DNA of 24,807 bases, taken from contig JARRNJ010000030.1 in NCBI GenBank assembly GCA_037385045.1, positions 1 through 24,807 on the forward strand, in the 5' to 3' direction. Position numbers and translations under genes: made by a program. This stretch comes from JARRNJ01 sp037385045 (GTDB lineage: Bacteria > Pseudomonadota > Gammaproteobacteria > JASBUN01). The notes beneath the pieces are model-generated. The model did no database searches. It had not been told where the DNA came from and worked only from the letters and a program-made list of their open reading frames with translations. Shown here in pieces: positions 8,377 to 15,387 of the stretch (the first letter of the stretch is position 1; every line of letters starts with the position of its first letter).

Positions 8377-9369
8377 TCAGGATGCGGAATGCGCGGACAC
8401 CCGCCGTGGAGGCACAACCCCGCTCTCGATCAACCCGCGCAAGCGCTTCAGAGCACTGCTCTGCACCTGCCGCACCCGCTCGCGGCTGATGCCGATGGTA
8501 CTGCCGATTTCCTCCAGCGTGGCGCGGTCGCGGCCGCCCAATCCGAACCGGCGCATCACCACCTCGCGTTCGCGGGTGTTCAGATGGGACAGCCAGAAGG
8601 CGATGTCGCTCTTTTCCTCGTCATCGGCCAGCATATCTTCCGGACCGGAGTTTTCATCGGCAATCACGTCCAGCAGCGACTGTCCGCTTTCCTCGTCGCC
8701 GAACGACTCGATGGAAGTGACCTTGCCCTTGAGGCTGAGCAGGTAGCGGACCTCGTCCGGCGACTCGTCCAGCGCATCGGCAATGTCCTCCGGCTTCACC
8801 TCCTTGTCCTGCTTCTGGCTCAATTGATAAGCGGTGCGCTGATAGCGGTTGATGGTCTTTTCCACGTGGACCGGGATGCGAATGGTCTGGCTCTGGTTCA
8901 TGATCGCCCTTTCCATCGCCTGCCGGATCCACCAGGTGGCATAGGTGGAGAATCGGAACCCACGCTCGGGATCGAATTTCTCGACCGCGCGGATCAATCC
9001 AAGGTTGCCCTCCTCGATCAGATCCATCAACGGCAATCCGCGGTATACATAGCGACGCGCCATCTTCACCACCAAGCGCAGGTTGCATTCAATCATATGT
9101 TTGCGCGCTTCGGCGTCGCCGCTCTGCACGCGGCGTCCATAATAGGTTTCCTCTTCGGCGCTCAACAGCGGATGGCGACCGACTTCACGGAAGTAGAGAC
9201 GCTCGACATCCATCTCGGACTCGTCTGCTGCAAAGGTCTGGCCGGCGTCCGAATCAGTTTCCTGCTCGGAGGATTCATCGGATTCGTTCATCTCGATGGA
9301 ACCTGAATCAACATCGTACTTCAGATCCGTGTCCTTCTCGGTCATATTCGCAACACTAGCTTTGTTCAT
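8377..9369 (-). CDS. rpoS: RNA polymerase sigma factor RpoS
   Basis: This sigma-70 family factor directs the stationary-phase and general stress response. From the ATG at 9369 (GAAAGG seven bases upstream) it is 330 aa, the same length as E. coli RpoS. The acidic N-terminus (about 1-50) is followed by region 1.2 (DVERLYFREVGRHPLLSAEEE). Region 2 contains RLVVKMARRY, GLPLMDLIEEGNLGLIRAVE and FSTYATWWIRQAMERAI. Region 3 covers RIPVHVEKTINRY, and region 4 has LNTREREVVMRRFGL and the HTH TLEEIGSTIGISRERVRQVQ. The S-x-ESFGDEE-type region 3/4 linker is RpoS-like rather than RpoD-like. Upstream lies not the usual nlpD but a PilZ-like gene, 33 bases away on the same strand. Confidence 0.96.
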   Translation of the reverse strand: MNKASVANMTEKDTDLKYDVDSGSIEMNESDESSEQETDSDAGQTFAADESEMDVERLYFREVGRHPLLSAEEETYYGRRVQSGDAEARKHMIECNLRLVVKMARRYVYRGLPLMDLIEEGNLGLIRAVEKFDPERGFRFSTYATWWIRQAMERAIMNQSQTIRIPVHVEKTINRYQRTAYQLSQKQDKEVKPEDIADALDESPDEVRYLLSLKGKVTSIESFGDEESGQSLLDVIADENSGPEDMLADDEEKSDIAFWLSHLNTREREVVMRRFGLGGRDRATLEEIGSTIGISRERVRQVQSSALKRLRGLIESGVVPPRRVSAHSAS

Positions 9370-9402
9370 GAGATGCCTTTCATTAGCCGTGCATGAGTAC
9401 AT

Positions 9403-9744
9403 CTATCGCCCTGCGGCCCTGTCGGCAGACGCGGTAGAACCCTGGTGCATATGCCCGAAACGTTGATTGGCAGAGTCCTGCATCTCCAGTCGCAGGTCTT
9501 TCCGGGTGGAATGGGCGACAACGGCCGGAAGCCGGCGCCGACGCTCGGTGGCTTCAACTGCGATCTCGACCTCCAGCCGCGTGAAACGGGGAAAAGACAG
9601 CGGTCCCGCACGCACCGACAGCATGCCGGGCTCGGCAAACGAGGCACGACAGCGGGCCACTGGAACACAGTGACGATACAGCACTACCGCGAAGCTGCCT
9701 GTCAGCGCCCGGCCATTCAACACTGTGTCTTTGTATCGCCGCAT
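9403..9744 (-). CDS. PilZ-like small protein upstream of rpoS
   Basis: This 113-aa protein (from the ATG at 9744) resembles short PilZ-domain proteins of gammaproteobacteria: GRALTGSFAVVLYRHCVPVA, then AGPLSFPRFTRLEVEIAV, then LPAVVAHSTRKDLRLEM. PilZ domains bind cyclic di-GMP through RxxxR and (D/N)xSxxG motifs. Here the first is reduced to PRFTR and the second to HSTRKD without the Gly, so nucleotide binding is doubtful. A GTG at 9822 could extend the N-terminus by 26 residues, but that segment (Thr-rich) does not look conserved. A GGGAAA lies 12 bases before the ATG, a weak ribosome site. The 33-base gap to rpoS suggests co-transcription. The call rests on pattern recognition, and an opposite-strand frame of similar length (9445-9861) looks unrelated to any family. 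Confidence 0.6.
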   Translation of the reverse strand: MRRYKDTVLNGRALTGSFAVVLYRHCVPVARCRASFAEPGMLSVRAGPLSFPRFTRLEVEIAVEATERRRRLPAVVAHSTRKDLRLEMQDSANQRFGHMHQGSTASADRAAGR

Positions 9745-9944
9745 GCTGGTGCGTTTCCCGAAGACGTGGATCGTCGACGTGGTGGTAGTGCAAGCGGCCC
9801 GGACCCCATCGGGCCCGAACACCGTCCGGAAAATCCGCCTTATGGCGTGGGACGATGTTGAGCAGAACGCCCCGCTACCGCTTCTTGCACTCCATCGTCG
9901 TGTTGCCCACTCAACCCCGGATCGGGCGTGAGCGTATGGATTTC

Positions 9945-10185
9945 TTTATACGGAAGGTCCCCGGCACGGGGAATTAGTAGTTCTACTGATTCCCGCAGAT
10001 CCCATCGAGTTGCAATACCTGCGCCGTACGCGGGGATTCGGGCAGCATTCACAGGGAATGGACACGGCGGAAACGCGAACCGCCGCCAGGAAGGCGTCGG
10101 ACCCGGGCATGGGAAACGGGCCTGTTCCGCGTCGCGGATAGCCTATTTCTAGCAGATAGGGGGGCCGGCGGGATATCCGTATAAA
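9945..10185. repeat. inverted decamer pair bracketing an intergenic segment
   Basis: TTTATACGGA at 9945-9954 recurs exactly inverted as TCCGTATAAA at 10176-10185. The pair brackets most of the non-coding gap 9745-10206, which also contains the 26-bp dyad. It could be paired operators or the ends of a small mobile element. I see no coding region in the gap that I can support. Confidence 0.4.
9969..9994. promoter_or_regulatory. 26-bp dyad, candidate operator upstream of the PilZ-like/rpoS genes
   Basis: The left arm GGGAATTAGTAG (9969-9980) and right arm CTACTGATTCCC (9983-9994) are complementary at 11 of 12 positions, the exception being a T-G pair, around a central TT. The 2-nt centre makes an RNA hairpin less likely than a dimer-binding DNA site. 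It lies about 225 bases upstream of the PilZ-like start and 210 bases past the end of the FixJ-type regulator gene. Confidence 0.45.
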
Positions 10186-10206
10186 CCCCAATGTCAGCGG
10201 TGGGTC

Positions 10207-10812
10207 TCAATGCACGGTCAATGAAAGACGCACCAATTCCGACAGCGATCGCACCTGCAGTTTGTCCATGATCTTCGCCCGATGGGATTCCACGGTGCGC
10301 ACGCTGATATTCAGATCGGCGGCCACCTGCTTGTTGAGTTTGCCGGAAACCAGCAATTCCATAGTTTGGCGCTCCCGCGGTGTCAGAAGGTCCAGCCGTG
10401 CCCGCGCCGCGCCCAGTTCTTCGTCTCGGCGCTGCTGCTGCTCTGCGTCAGCCAACGCCTCCTCGATACGGTCAAGCAGCACCTGGTTGTCAAACGGTTT
10501 CTCAATGAAATCCCGGGCACCGGCTTTCATGGCCCGCACCGCCATCCCCACATCGCCGTGTCCCGTCATGATGATCACCGGCACGGGGCTGCCGCGGTCA
10601 GTCAATAACTGCTGCAATTCGAGCCCGCTCATGCCCGGCATGCGCACATCGAGGACAACGCAGCCGGGGGACTGCGAGTCGAAACGGTCGAGGAACTCCT
10701 GTGCGGAAGCACAGGGCACGGGACGATAGCCTCCGGATTTCATCAATAGGCTCAATGACTTTCGAATGGGTTCATCGTCATCGACGATGTACACGATCGC
10801 ATCAGACTGCAT
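10207..10812 (-). CDS. FixJ/TodT-family response regulator (REC-LuxR HTH)
   Basis: This transcription factor is 201 aa from the ATG at 10812. The receiver has D11-D12-D13, phospho-acceptor D55 in CVVLDVRMPGMSG, and the signatures IIMTGHGDVGMAVRAMKAGA and DFIEKPF typical of FixJ. A Gln/Glu-rich linker (DAEQQQRRDEEL) leads to a C-terminal LuxR/FixJ HTH: LLTPRERQTMELLVSGKLNK, QVAADLNISVRTVESHRAKI, then MDKLQVRSLSELVRL. Its start lies inside the 3' end of the upstream hybrid kinase gene (11-base overlap), so the two form a coupled two-component system. Homologues include FixJ, StyR and TodT, which control oxygen- or substrate-responsive genes. The target here is not shown; the 26-bp dyad downstream is one candidate site. 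Confidence 0.93.
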   Translation of the reverse strand: MQSDAIVYIVDDDEPIRKSLSLLMKSGGYRPVPCASAQEFLDRFDSQSPGCVVLDVRMPGMSGLELQQLLTDRGSPVPVIIMTGHGDVGMAVRAMKAGARDFIEKPFDNQVLLDRIEEALADAEQQQRRDEELGAARARLDLLTPRERQTMELLVSGKLNKQVAADLNISVRTVESHRAKIMDKLQVRSLSELVRLSLTVH

Positions 10813-12826
10813 CCAGTTCCTCCTCGACGACTGCAATCGGCAGATGAAAACCAAAGGTCGCCCCTTTCCCCTGCTCGGACGTCACCCAAAGTCGGCCGCC
10901 GTGCGCTTCAATGATGGACTGACTGATCGCCAGTCCCATACCCATTCCGGTGGCTTTGGTGGTAAAGAACGGTTCGAAAACCTTTTTTATCCCGTCGGGC
11001 GTGAGGCCCGGTCCCGTGTCGGTTACCTCTACGGTTACCGCGCCGTCACTGCCCGGCGCCGTCTGGATGGTCACCCGCCGCTCGCGGCATTGCTGGCTGC
11101 TCAACACATCAATCGCGTTCCTCACCAGATTGATGATCACCTGTTCGATCAGAATGCGGTCGGCCAGCACCTCCGGCAGGGAATCATCCAGCTCGAGAAA
11201 CAGACCGACCTCGTGCCAACGCGCCTCCGCCTCGGTGAGATAGACCATATCGCGGACCAGTTCGTTGACATCGACGTGCACGCGCTTGGAGTCCTCTTTG
11301 CGGGCGAAGCTGCGCAGCCGGCGAATCACTTCCCCCGCCCGTTGCGCTTGGCCCGAGATCTCTTCCAATACTTCTTCAACCTCGTCCGCCTCCCAAGCGG
11401 GCACGCGCATCAGCCGCAGAGCCGCATCGCTGTAGGTGGCGATGGCCGCCAACGGCTGGTTCAATTCGTGCGCCAGTTCGGTGGTCATCTCGCCCATAGT
11501 GCTGAGACGGGAGACATGCGCCAGCTCCAACATGCGCTGCCGCTCGTGCTCCTCGGCCTTACGCTGGTCGGTAATGTCGATACCGGTGGCGATGACGTGC
11601 TCGGCGGCGCCGTTGCGCGTCGACAGCACGGTGTTGGACCAGGCGATCAGCCGACGCTCGCCCTTGCGCGTCAGCCAATAGCTTTCGTGCTTGTTCGGCA
11701 CGCGCTGACGGCGCAGTTCTTCCAATACGTGCTTGATAACCTGGACTTCTTCCGGGGCCGCAAACACCTCCCAAACCCGCTTGCCGCGTACTTCGGCGAA
11801 GGCAAAACCGGTGGTCTGCTCGCAGGCGCGATTGAAGCGGATGATGCGGCCTTCACCGTCCAGCACCACCACCAGGGCACCGACCGTGTCCAGAACGGCG
11901 GAACTGAAGTCGCGCTCACCGCGCAGGATCTCTTCGGTGCGCCGCCGCTGGACGATCTCATGCTCGAGCTGGCGGTTCACCTCCGCCAGATGCGCGGTAC
12001 GTTCCTCGACCCGGGCTTCCAGCTCGTCGCGCGCCTTGCGCAGCGCCGCCTCCGCCGTCTTGTATGCGGTGATGTCCTGCAGCGTGCCGTGCACCCGCAG
12101 CGGCCGTCCGTGTACGTCCTGCTCCACCTCACCGCGGTTTTCGACCACGCGCTCGCCGCCATCGGTGCGAACGATCCGGTGTTCGATCGAATACGCGATT
12201 TCGCCGTGCAGGGCAGCGTCGATCCGGTCGACGAGAGACTGGCGGTCCCCGCGCGCCACGGTGGCGAGGAACAGCTCGTAGGTGGGCGTGAACTCGCGCG
12301 GCTGGTAGCCAAGCATGCGGAACACCTCGTCCGACCAGCTCACCTCCCCGGTGGCAATGATCCAGCTCCAGTGCCCGACGTGGGCGATGCGCTGGGCCTC
12401 CTCGAGCATTTTTTCACTGCGCCGGAGAGCCTCCTCGATGCGCTTGCGCTCCATGGCGTAGCGTATGGAGCGCGCAACCAGGTCGCCACCGCCCTGCCCC
12501 TTGACGAGATAGTCCTGGGCTCCGCCCTTGACCGCCTCCAACGCCACGGCGTCGTCGGCCAGGCCGCTGAGCACGACAATGGGCAGGCTGGGGTCGGCTG
12601 CCTCGATCTGACTCGCGGTATCGAGGCCGAAGGAATCGGGCAGGGACAGATCGAGCAGAACAGCGTCGAACGATTCGCTTCGGAGCACAGTCAGCGCGTG
12701 GCCAAGGCGATCCGCGTGCACAACCTCGAAGTGGGTGCCCGTGACCTCCGACAAGGACAGCTCCACCAAGCGCGCGTCGCCGGGATTGTCCTCGACCAAC
12801 AGGACGCGAATCGGGTCAGTTTGCAT
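10802..12826 (-). CDS. REC-PAS-PAS hybrid sensor histidine kinase (FixL-like core)
   Basis: This 674-aa soluble kinase starts with a receiver (E12-D13, phospho-acceptor D59 in VLLDLSLPD, K109 in DYLVKG). A PAS with PAC covers about 145-260 (HVGHWSWIIATGEVSWSDEVF to GTLQDITAYKTAEAAL, read in parts). A coiled coil lies at about 260-300, and a second PAS at about 305-425 ends in ATGIDITDQRKAEE. The HisKA domain has H453 in TTELAHELNQPLAAIATYSDA (H-box LAHELNQPLAAI), the FixL/TodS/DctB-type H-box. HATPase_c covers about 555-665 (NLVRNAIDVL, DTGPGL, GMGMGLAISQSII). No haem-ligand His pattern of the FixL PAS was recognised, so the signal is unknown. It is coupled by overlap to the FixJ-type regulator. 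No clear ribosome site precedes the ATG. Confidence 0.93.
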   Translation of the reverse strand: MQTDPIRVLLVEDNPGDARLVELSLSEVTGTHFEVVHADRLGHALTVLRSESFDAVLLDLSLPDSFGLDTASQIEAADPSLPIVVLSGLADDAVALEAVKGGAQDYLVKGQGGGDLVARSIRYAMERKRIEEALRRSEKMLEEAQRIAHVGHWSWIIATGEVSWSDEVFRMLGYQPREFTPTYELFLATVARGDRQSLVDRIDAALHGEIAYSIEHRIVRTDGGERVVENRGEVEQDVHGRPLRVHGTLQDITAYKTAEAALRKARDELEARVEERTAHLAEVNRQLEHEIVQRRRTEEILRGERDFSSAVLDTVGALVVVLDGEGRIIRFNRACEQTTGFAFAEVRGKRVWEVFAAPEEVQVIKHVLEELRRQRVPNKHESYWLTRKGERRLIAWSNTVLSTRNGAAEHVIATGIDITDQRKAEEHERQRMLELAHVSRLSTMGEMTTELAHELNQPLAAIATYSDAALRLMRVPAWEADEVEEVLEEISGQAQRAGEVIRRLRSFARKEDSKRVHVDVNELVRDMVYLTEAEARWHEVGLFLELDDSLPEVLADRILIEQVIINLVRNAIDVLSSQQCRERRVTIQTAPGSDGAVTVEVTDTGPGLTPDGIKKVFEPFFTTKATGMGMGLAISQSIIEAHGGRLWVTSEQGKGATFGFHLPIAVVEEELDAV

Positions 12827-13292
12827 GGAGGTGGCGATAGTAGTGGTATCCCACAGGCACGTAGCTGACTTGCAACAATACTATGACAAAAGCCGAAACC
12901 GTTTAATACCGATTGATCATGAGGAAACCGGCGGCCAACCTCCCGCGCCGCGACTCGCCCGGAATCACAACAATCATCTAACTCAATCAGTTATATTCGG
13001 CGTTTGAAGGGACCCCCGCCCCCCGGCTGGCATGCGCCACAGCCTGCCTTACATTTTGGCATATTATCAGGGGAATTCCTATCCGCGGCGATGGCGGTCA
13101 GCGCCTGGGAAAAACGGGAGAGATCATCGTGTTGCGCGCGCCCAACGAGCGGCAGCGGCTTTGTGCCGGTTGTAACCGCTCGGTCGGTTGTTCACCGGGC
13201 GATTTATCGGGCACCGGCAAGTGTGAGCGGTCCCGGGACTCGGCGTTTGGGATGAAACAGATGACCCTATGGGCGCAATTGAGTTGCGGTGC
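12827..13292. other. intergenic region without a supported gene
   Basis: This gap separates the hybrid kinase from a block of repeats. The 12827-13000 part is AT-richer and probably carries the kinase promoter; no convincing -35/-10 pair was found. Plus-strand open frames at 13004-13255 and 13129-13440 lack family resemblance, and the second runs into the repeat DNA, so they are not called. Confidence 0.6.
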
Positions 13293-13417
13293 GGCGCGCC
13301 AATCGCCCGCGGCCCCTGGCGATTGGCCCCTGAGGCGCTGCAGGTCGGGTCCAGGCCGCAGGCGGGCAGCGACGCCGGTCGTGCTGTTGCGCGGTGGATG
13401 CGCTGCGCTTATCCACC
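13293..13417 (+). repeat. dispersed repeat, copy A (left of the hydrogenase arm)
   Basis: Bases 13340-13417 match the reverse complement of about 18775-18853 at nearly 90 percent by eye. Both contain GCAGGTCGG, GGCCGCAGGC, GCGACGCCGGTCGTG and GGTGGATGCGCTGCGCTTATCC. Both copies also have GGCGCGCC about 40 bases further out (13293-13300 here). The core GGTGGATGCGCTGCGC is the widespread proteobacterial intergenic palindrome family. The element is non-coding and runs directly into the 56-bp tandem array. Confidence 0.8.
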
Positions 13418-13436
13418 CTACTGAAGAGCCCCGGGT

Positions 13437-13763
13437 CTGAAAAACCTGCGGTCGGGGCGCTGCGCTTTTCCACCCGACGATGCTCCCCGGGGCTGAAGAA
13501 CGTACGGTGGTTGCGCCGCGCTCGTCCACCCGACGATGATCCTCGGGGCTGAAAAACCTGCGGTCGGGGCGCTGCGCTTTTCCACCCGACGATACTCCCC
13601 GGGGCTGAAGAACGTACGGTGGTTACGCCGCGCTCGCCCACCCGACGATGCTCCCCGGGGCTGAAGAACGTACGGTGGTTACGCCGCGCTCGCCCACTCG
13701 ACGATGCTCTTCGCGTCTGAAAAATGTAGGGTGGATAAGCGCAGCGCATCCACCGTTCTTACG
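13437..13763. repeat. 56-bp tandem array of palindromic units
   Basis: Five full units of exactly 56 bp start at 13437, 13493, 13549, 13605 and 13661, and a partial sixth starts at 13717. Each begins CTGAA(A/G)AA and contains a GGT...GCGC...CCAC palindrome core, followed by CCCGACGATG and usually CTCCCCGGGG. Two versions are visible: type A (CCTGCGGTCGGGGCGCTGCG) at units 1 and 3, and type B (CGTACGGTGGTT) at units 2, 4 and 5. The sixth unit has the canonical form GTAGGGTGGATAAGCGCAGC. There are no unique spacers. The array lies just beyond the 3' end of the hydrogenase structural arm. Confidence 0.9.
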
Positions 13764-13797
13764 ACTATTGTGTGAACAACACGGTAGGATTACCCGG

Positions 13798-14112
13798 CTA
13801 GTCGTGCAACGCGAATACCAGGGCGTGGCGTTCAACATCCCAGCGCAAAGGCCGCACCACCTCCGCATCGAGCGCCAGCTGGAGTCCTTCGATGAATTCC
13901 GGACAATGGATCACCCGGTCGCCGCGGGCATTGCGGATCTTCAGCAGATAGCCGCCCGTGCCGGCCGTAGCCAACGGAATCAGGTAAGCGCGCCGGTCGT
14001 CCCGCCACAGGGCGACCGCGTGGATTCCCGGGAAATGGCGCGCGCAGACGGCGGCTTGCAGGTACAAGCTGCCGCCGCGCAGGCAAATTTCGCCGGCATG
14101 TTGCTCATCCAT
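13798..14112 (-). CDS. hydrogenase-operon protein of unknown function, 104 aa
   Basis: I do not recognise this family. The ATG at 14112 overlaps the end of the upstream protease gene by 8 bases, which supports real translation as the last gene of the hupSL arm. The sequence is soluble and mixed alpha/beta: CLRGGSLYLQAAVCARHF, HAVALWRDDRRAYLIPLA, GGYLLKIRNARGDRVIHCPEF and a C-terminal RPLRWDVERHALVFALHD (the first, third and fourth read as patterns). Three Cys and several His are present without a clear metal motif. Position beside the maturation protease suggests a role in HupL assembly or substrate-specific maturation, but that is inference from neighbours only. Confidence 0.7.
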   Translation of the reverse strand: MDEQHAGEICLRGGSLYLQAAVCARHFPGIHAVALWRDDRRAYLIPLATAGTGGYLLKIRNARGDRVIHCPEFIEGLQLALDAEVVRPLRWDVERHALVFALHD

Positions 14113-14578
14113 GGGCCGCCCCCCGTACCCGCGCCTGGATGGATTCGAACACCCGCACGGCGGCGCGCTCCACCTCCGGTGTCAGTTCAACGCCCAGATC
14201 CAGGCGTTGCGCCTCGATCAGATAGACCTCGACATCGGCGGGGAAGGTTTCGCGGAAGATCTGGCGGCCCGCATACAGGGCATGCTGCCAACGAAAATCG
14301 TGCAAATTGTATCCGGGCACGGGAACGTCCTCCAGCTCCTCCCCGGGCACGCGGAATACGGCGCCGGGTTCGGCGCCGGAACTGCAGGCGTCCACAATAA
14401 TCAGCGCCGCACTGCCGCGGGCTTCAAACATCACCTCCATACCGCCGGTACCGCTGTCCACCACCCGCACGCCCGGCACCGGGGAATCGGCCAAGGCCAC
14501 CTGCAGACGCTGGGCAACCACCACTCCGACGCCGTCGTCGCAGCGATTCAGATTGCCACACCCGATAATGGTCAACAT
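14105..14578 (-). CDS. [NiFe]-hydrogenase maturation protease (peptidase M52)
   Basis: This endopeptidase removes the C-terminal tail of the hydrogenase large subunit after nickel insertion. It is 157 aa, typical of HybD/HupD/HoxW. The N-terminus MLTIIGCGNLNRCDDGVG matches the family's GxGNxxxxDDGxG. Putative nickel-sensing ligands align as D15 (Glu16 of HybD), D63 in LIIVDAC, and H93 in NLHDF. VVDSGTGGMEVM is the conserved DxGTxG strand. The expected substrate is the HupL encoded three genes upstream, which carries the classic cleavage site. The ATG at 14578 follows the second four-cysteine gene by 28 bases; the ribosome site is weak. Confidence 0.93.
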   Translation of the reverse strand: MLTIIGCGNLNRCDDGVGVVVAQRLQVALADSPVPGVRVVDSGTGGMEVMFEARGSAALIIVDACSSGAEPGAVFRVPGEELEDVPVPGYNLHDFRWQHALYAGRQIFRETFPADVEVYLIEAQRLDLGVELTPEVERAAVRVFESIQARVRGAAHG

Positions 14579-14606
14579 GATCGGTACGCGCGCCCCGGGA
14601 CCAACC

Positions 14607-14921
14607 CTAGATGCGCCACAGCCGGCATGACCACTGCGCCTCCACCGGCAGCATCAGCTCGGGCAACTCGCAAAACTTGCGGTGCAACACGTAGTACATG
14701 CAGGTCTCGCAGGCCTGTGCATCGTCGCCGGAGCCATAGGGGTCGAGGGTGAAGCCGGCGACGCGCAGCTTGCCTTCATAGTCATCGGCCGGGAGGCCGC
14801 GCAGGCGGTCGGTGACTTCCAGTACCTGCTCGTGTTCGTAAGCCCTGGGCTCGACCTCCGTGGTCAGACCGCCTTCCAGCATGTTCTGCAGGCGGCGCCG
14901 CAAGACCTCGTCGTCGGGCAT
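14607..14921 (-). CDS. four-cysteine hydrogenase-operon protein, paralogue 2
   Basis: The 104-aa protein is a clear paralogue of the gene just upstream (14963-15277) and has the same length. An acidic helical N-terminal half is followed by KLRVAGFTLDPYGSGDDAQ, then CETCMYYVLHRKFCELPEL, then LPVEAQWSCRLWRI at the C-terminus. The Cys residues C71, C74, C84 and C99 (and H80) are at identical positions in both copies: C-x2-C-x9-C-(D/E)LPEL-x-(L/V)PVE-x3-W-x-CRLWRI. This spacing suits a zinc or Fe-S site. A strong ribosome site (GGAGGTAAC) precedes the ATG. I do not recognise the family. Candidates are an electron-transfer partner of HupS or an assembly factor. Confidence 0.85.
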   Translation of the reverse strand: MPDDEVLRRRLQNMLEGGLTTEVEPRAYEHEQVLEVTDRLRGLPADDYEGKLRVAGFTLDPYGSGDDAQACETCMYYVLHRKFCELPELMLPVEAQWSCRLWRI

Positions 14922-14962
14922 GGGTTACCTCCATAACGCAGCTTGCTGGTTCAAAAAACGGC

Positions 14963-15277
14963 TCAGATGCGCCACAGGCGACACCACCATTCCGGCTCCA
15001 CGGGAACCGCCAGTTCCGGCAGGTCGCACCAGCGGCGGTGCACCAGGTAGTACATGCACTCCAGGCAGCGTTGTTTGTCCTCACCGTAGGGGTGATCCAG
15101 GAACCCGGAGAGCACCAGTTTGTACTCCAGGTCCTCGGAAGGGTGTTGGCGCAATTGCTGGAGAATCGCTTCGAACTGACGGTGGTCCTCCGGGAATGGC
15201 TCCGTCTGGGTCTCCAGGCCGCTGGCCAGCATCGTGGCAATCGTCTCGCGCAGGGTGTCGTCATCGGCCTTGCTCAC
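14963..15277 (-). CDS. four-cysteine hydrogenase-operon protein, paralogue 1
   Basis: The 104-aa protein lies directly downstream of hupL and is the tandem paralogue of the next gene. The N-terminal half is acidic and helical (LRETIATMLASGLETQTEPF). The conserved C-terminal half reads LVLSGFLDHPYGEDKQR, CLECMYYLVHRRWCDLPEL and VPVEPEWWCRLWRI, with C71, C74, C84, C99 and H80. The GTG at 15277 has GGAG eight bases upstream. A 110-bp gap to hupL contains no gene. No signal peptide or membrane segment is present, so it is cytoplasmic like HupSL. Retention of all four Cys in both copies implies metal binding in each, and duplication with sequence divergence elsewhere suggests a heteromer or two docking roles. 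Function unknown. Confidence 0.85.
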   Translation of the reverse strand: MSKADDDTLRETIATMLASGLETQTEPFPEDHRQFEAILQQLRQHPSEDLEYKLVLSGFLDHPYGEDKQRCLECMYYLVHRRWCDLPELAVPVEPEWWCRLWRI

Positions 15278-15387
15278 AATACTCGCTCCAGAGTGGTCGG
15301 ACTCTGCCGATTCGTTGTTATTCGCCGTGGCGGCCGCGCAGGTACCCAGATTTTAGCGTATCCGCGCAGCCGCGAACGGCAACGTCC

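Noticed and set aside
9445..9861. 138-codon plus-strand frame opposite the PilZ-like gene
   Set aside because: Composition is shadow-like, with no recognisable motif, whereas the minus frame fits a known small-protein pattern.
9840..10191. Small minus-strand frames in the gap upstream of the PilZ-like gene
   Set aside because: They are short, without motifs, and overlap the dyad and inverted decamers; no evidence of coding.
10766..12868. 700-codon plus-strand open frame antisense to the hybrid kinase
   Set aside because: The minus-strand frame encodes complete REC, PAS, HisKA and HATPase motifs; the antisense product has none.
13004..13440. Two plus-strand frames before the repeat array
   Set aside because: They have no ribosome site or family resemblance and run into repeat DNA.
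13267..13749. Minus-strand frame with repeated peptide blocks
   Set aside because: The peptide repeats simply mirror the 56-bp DNA array; 56 is not a multiple of 3, so the blocks change frame, which argues against a selected repeat protein.
13437..13763. Array considered as CRISPR
   Set aside because: Units are contiguous and related over their full length; there are no unique spacers and no cas genes.
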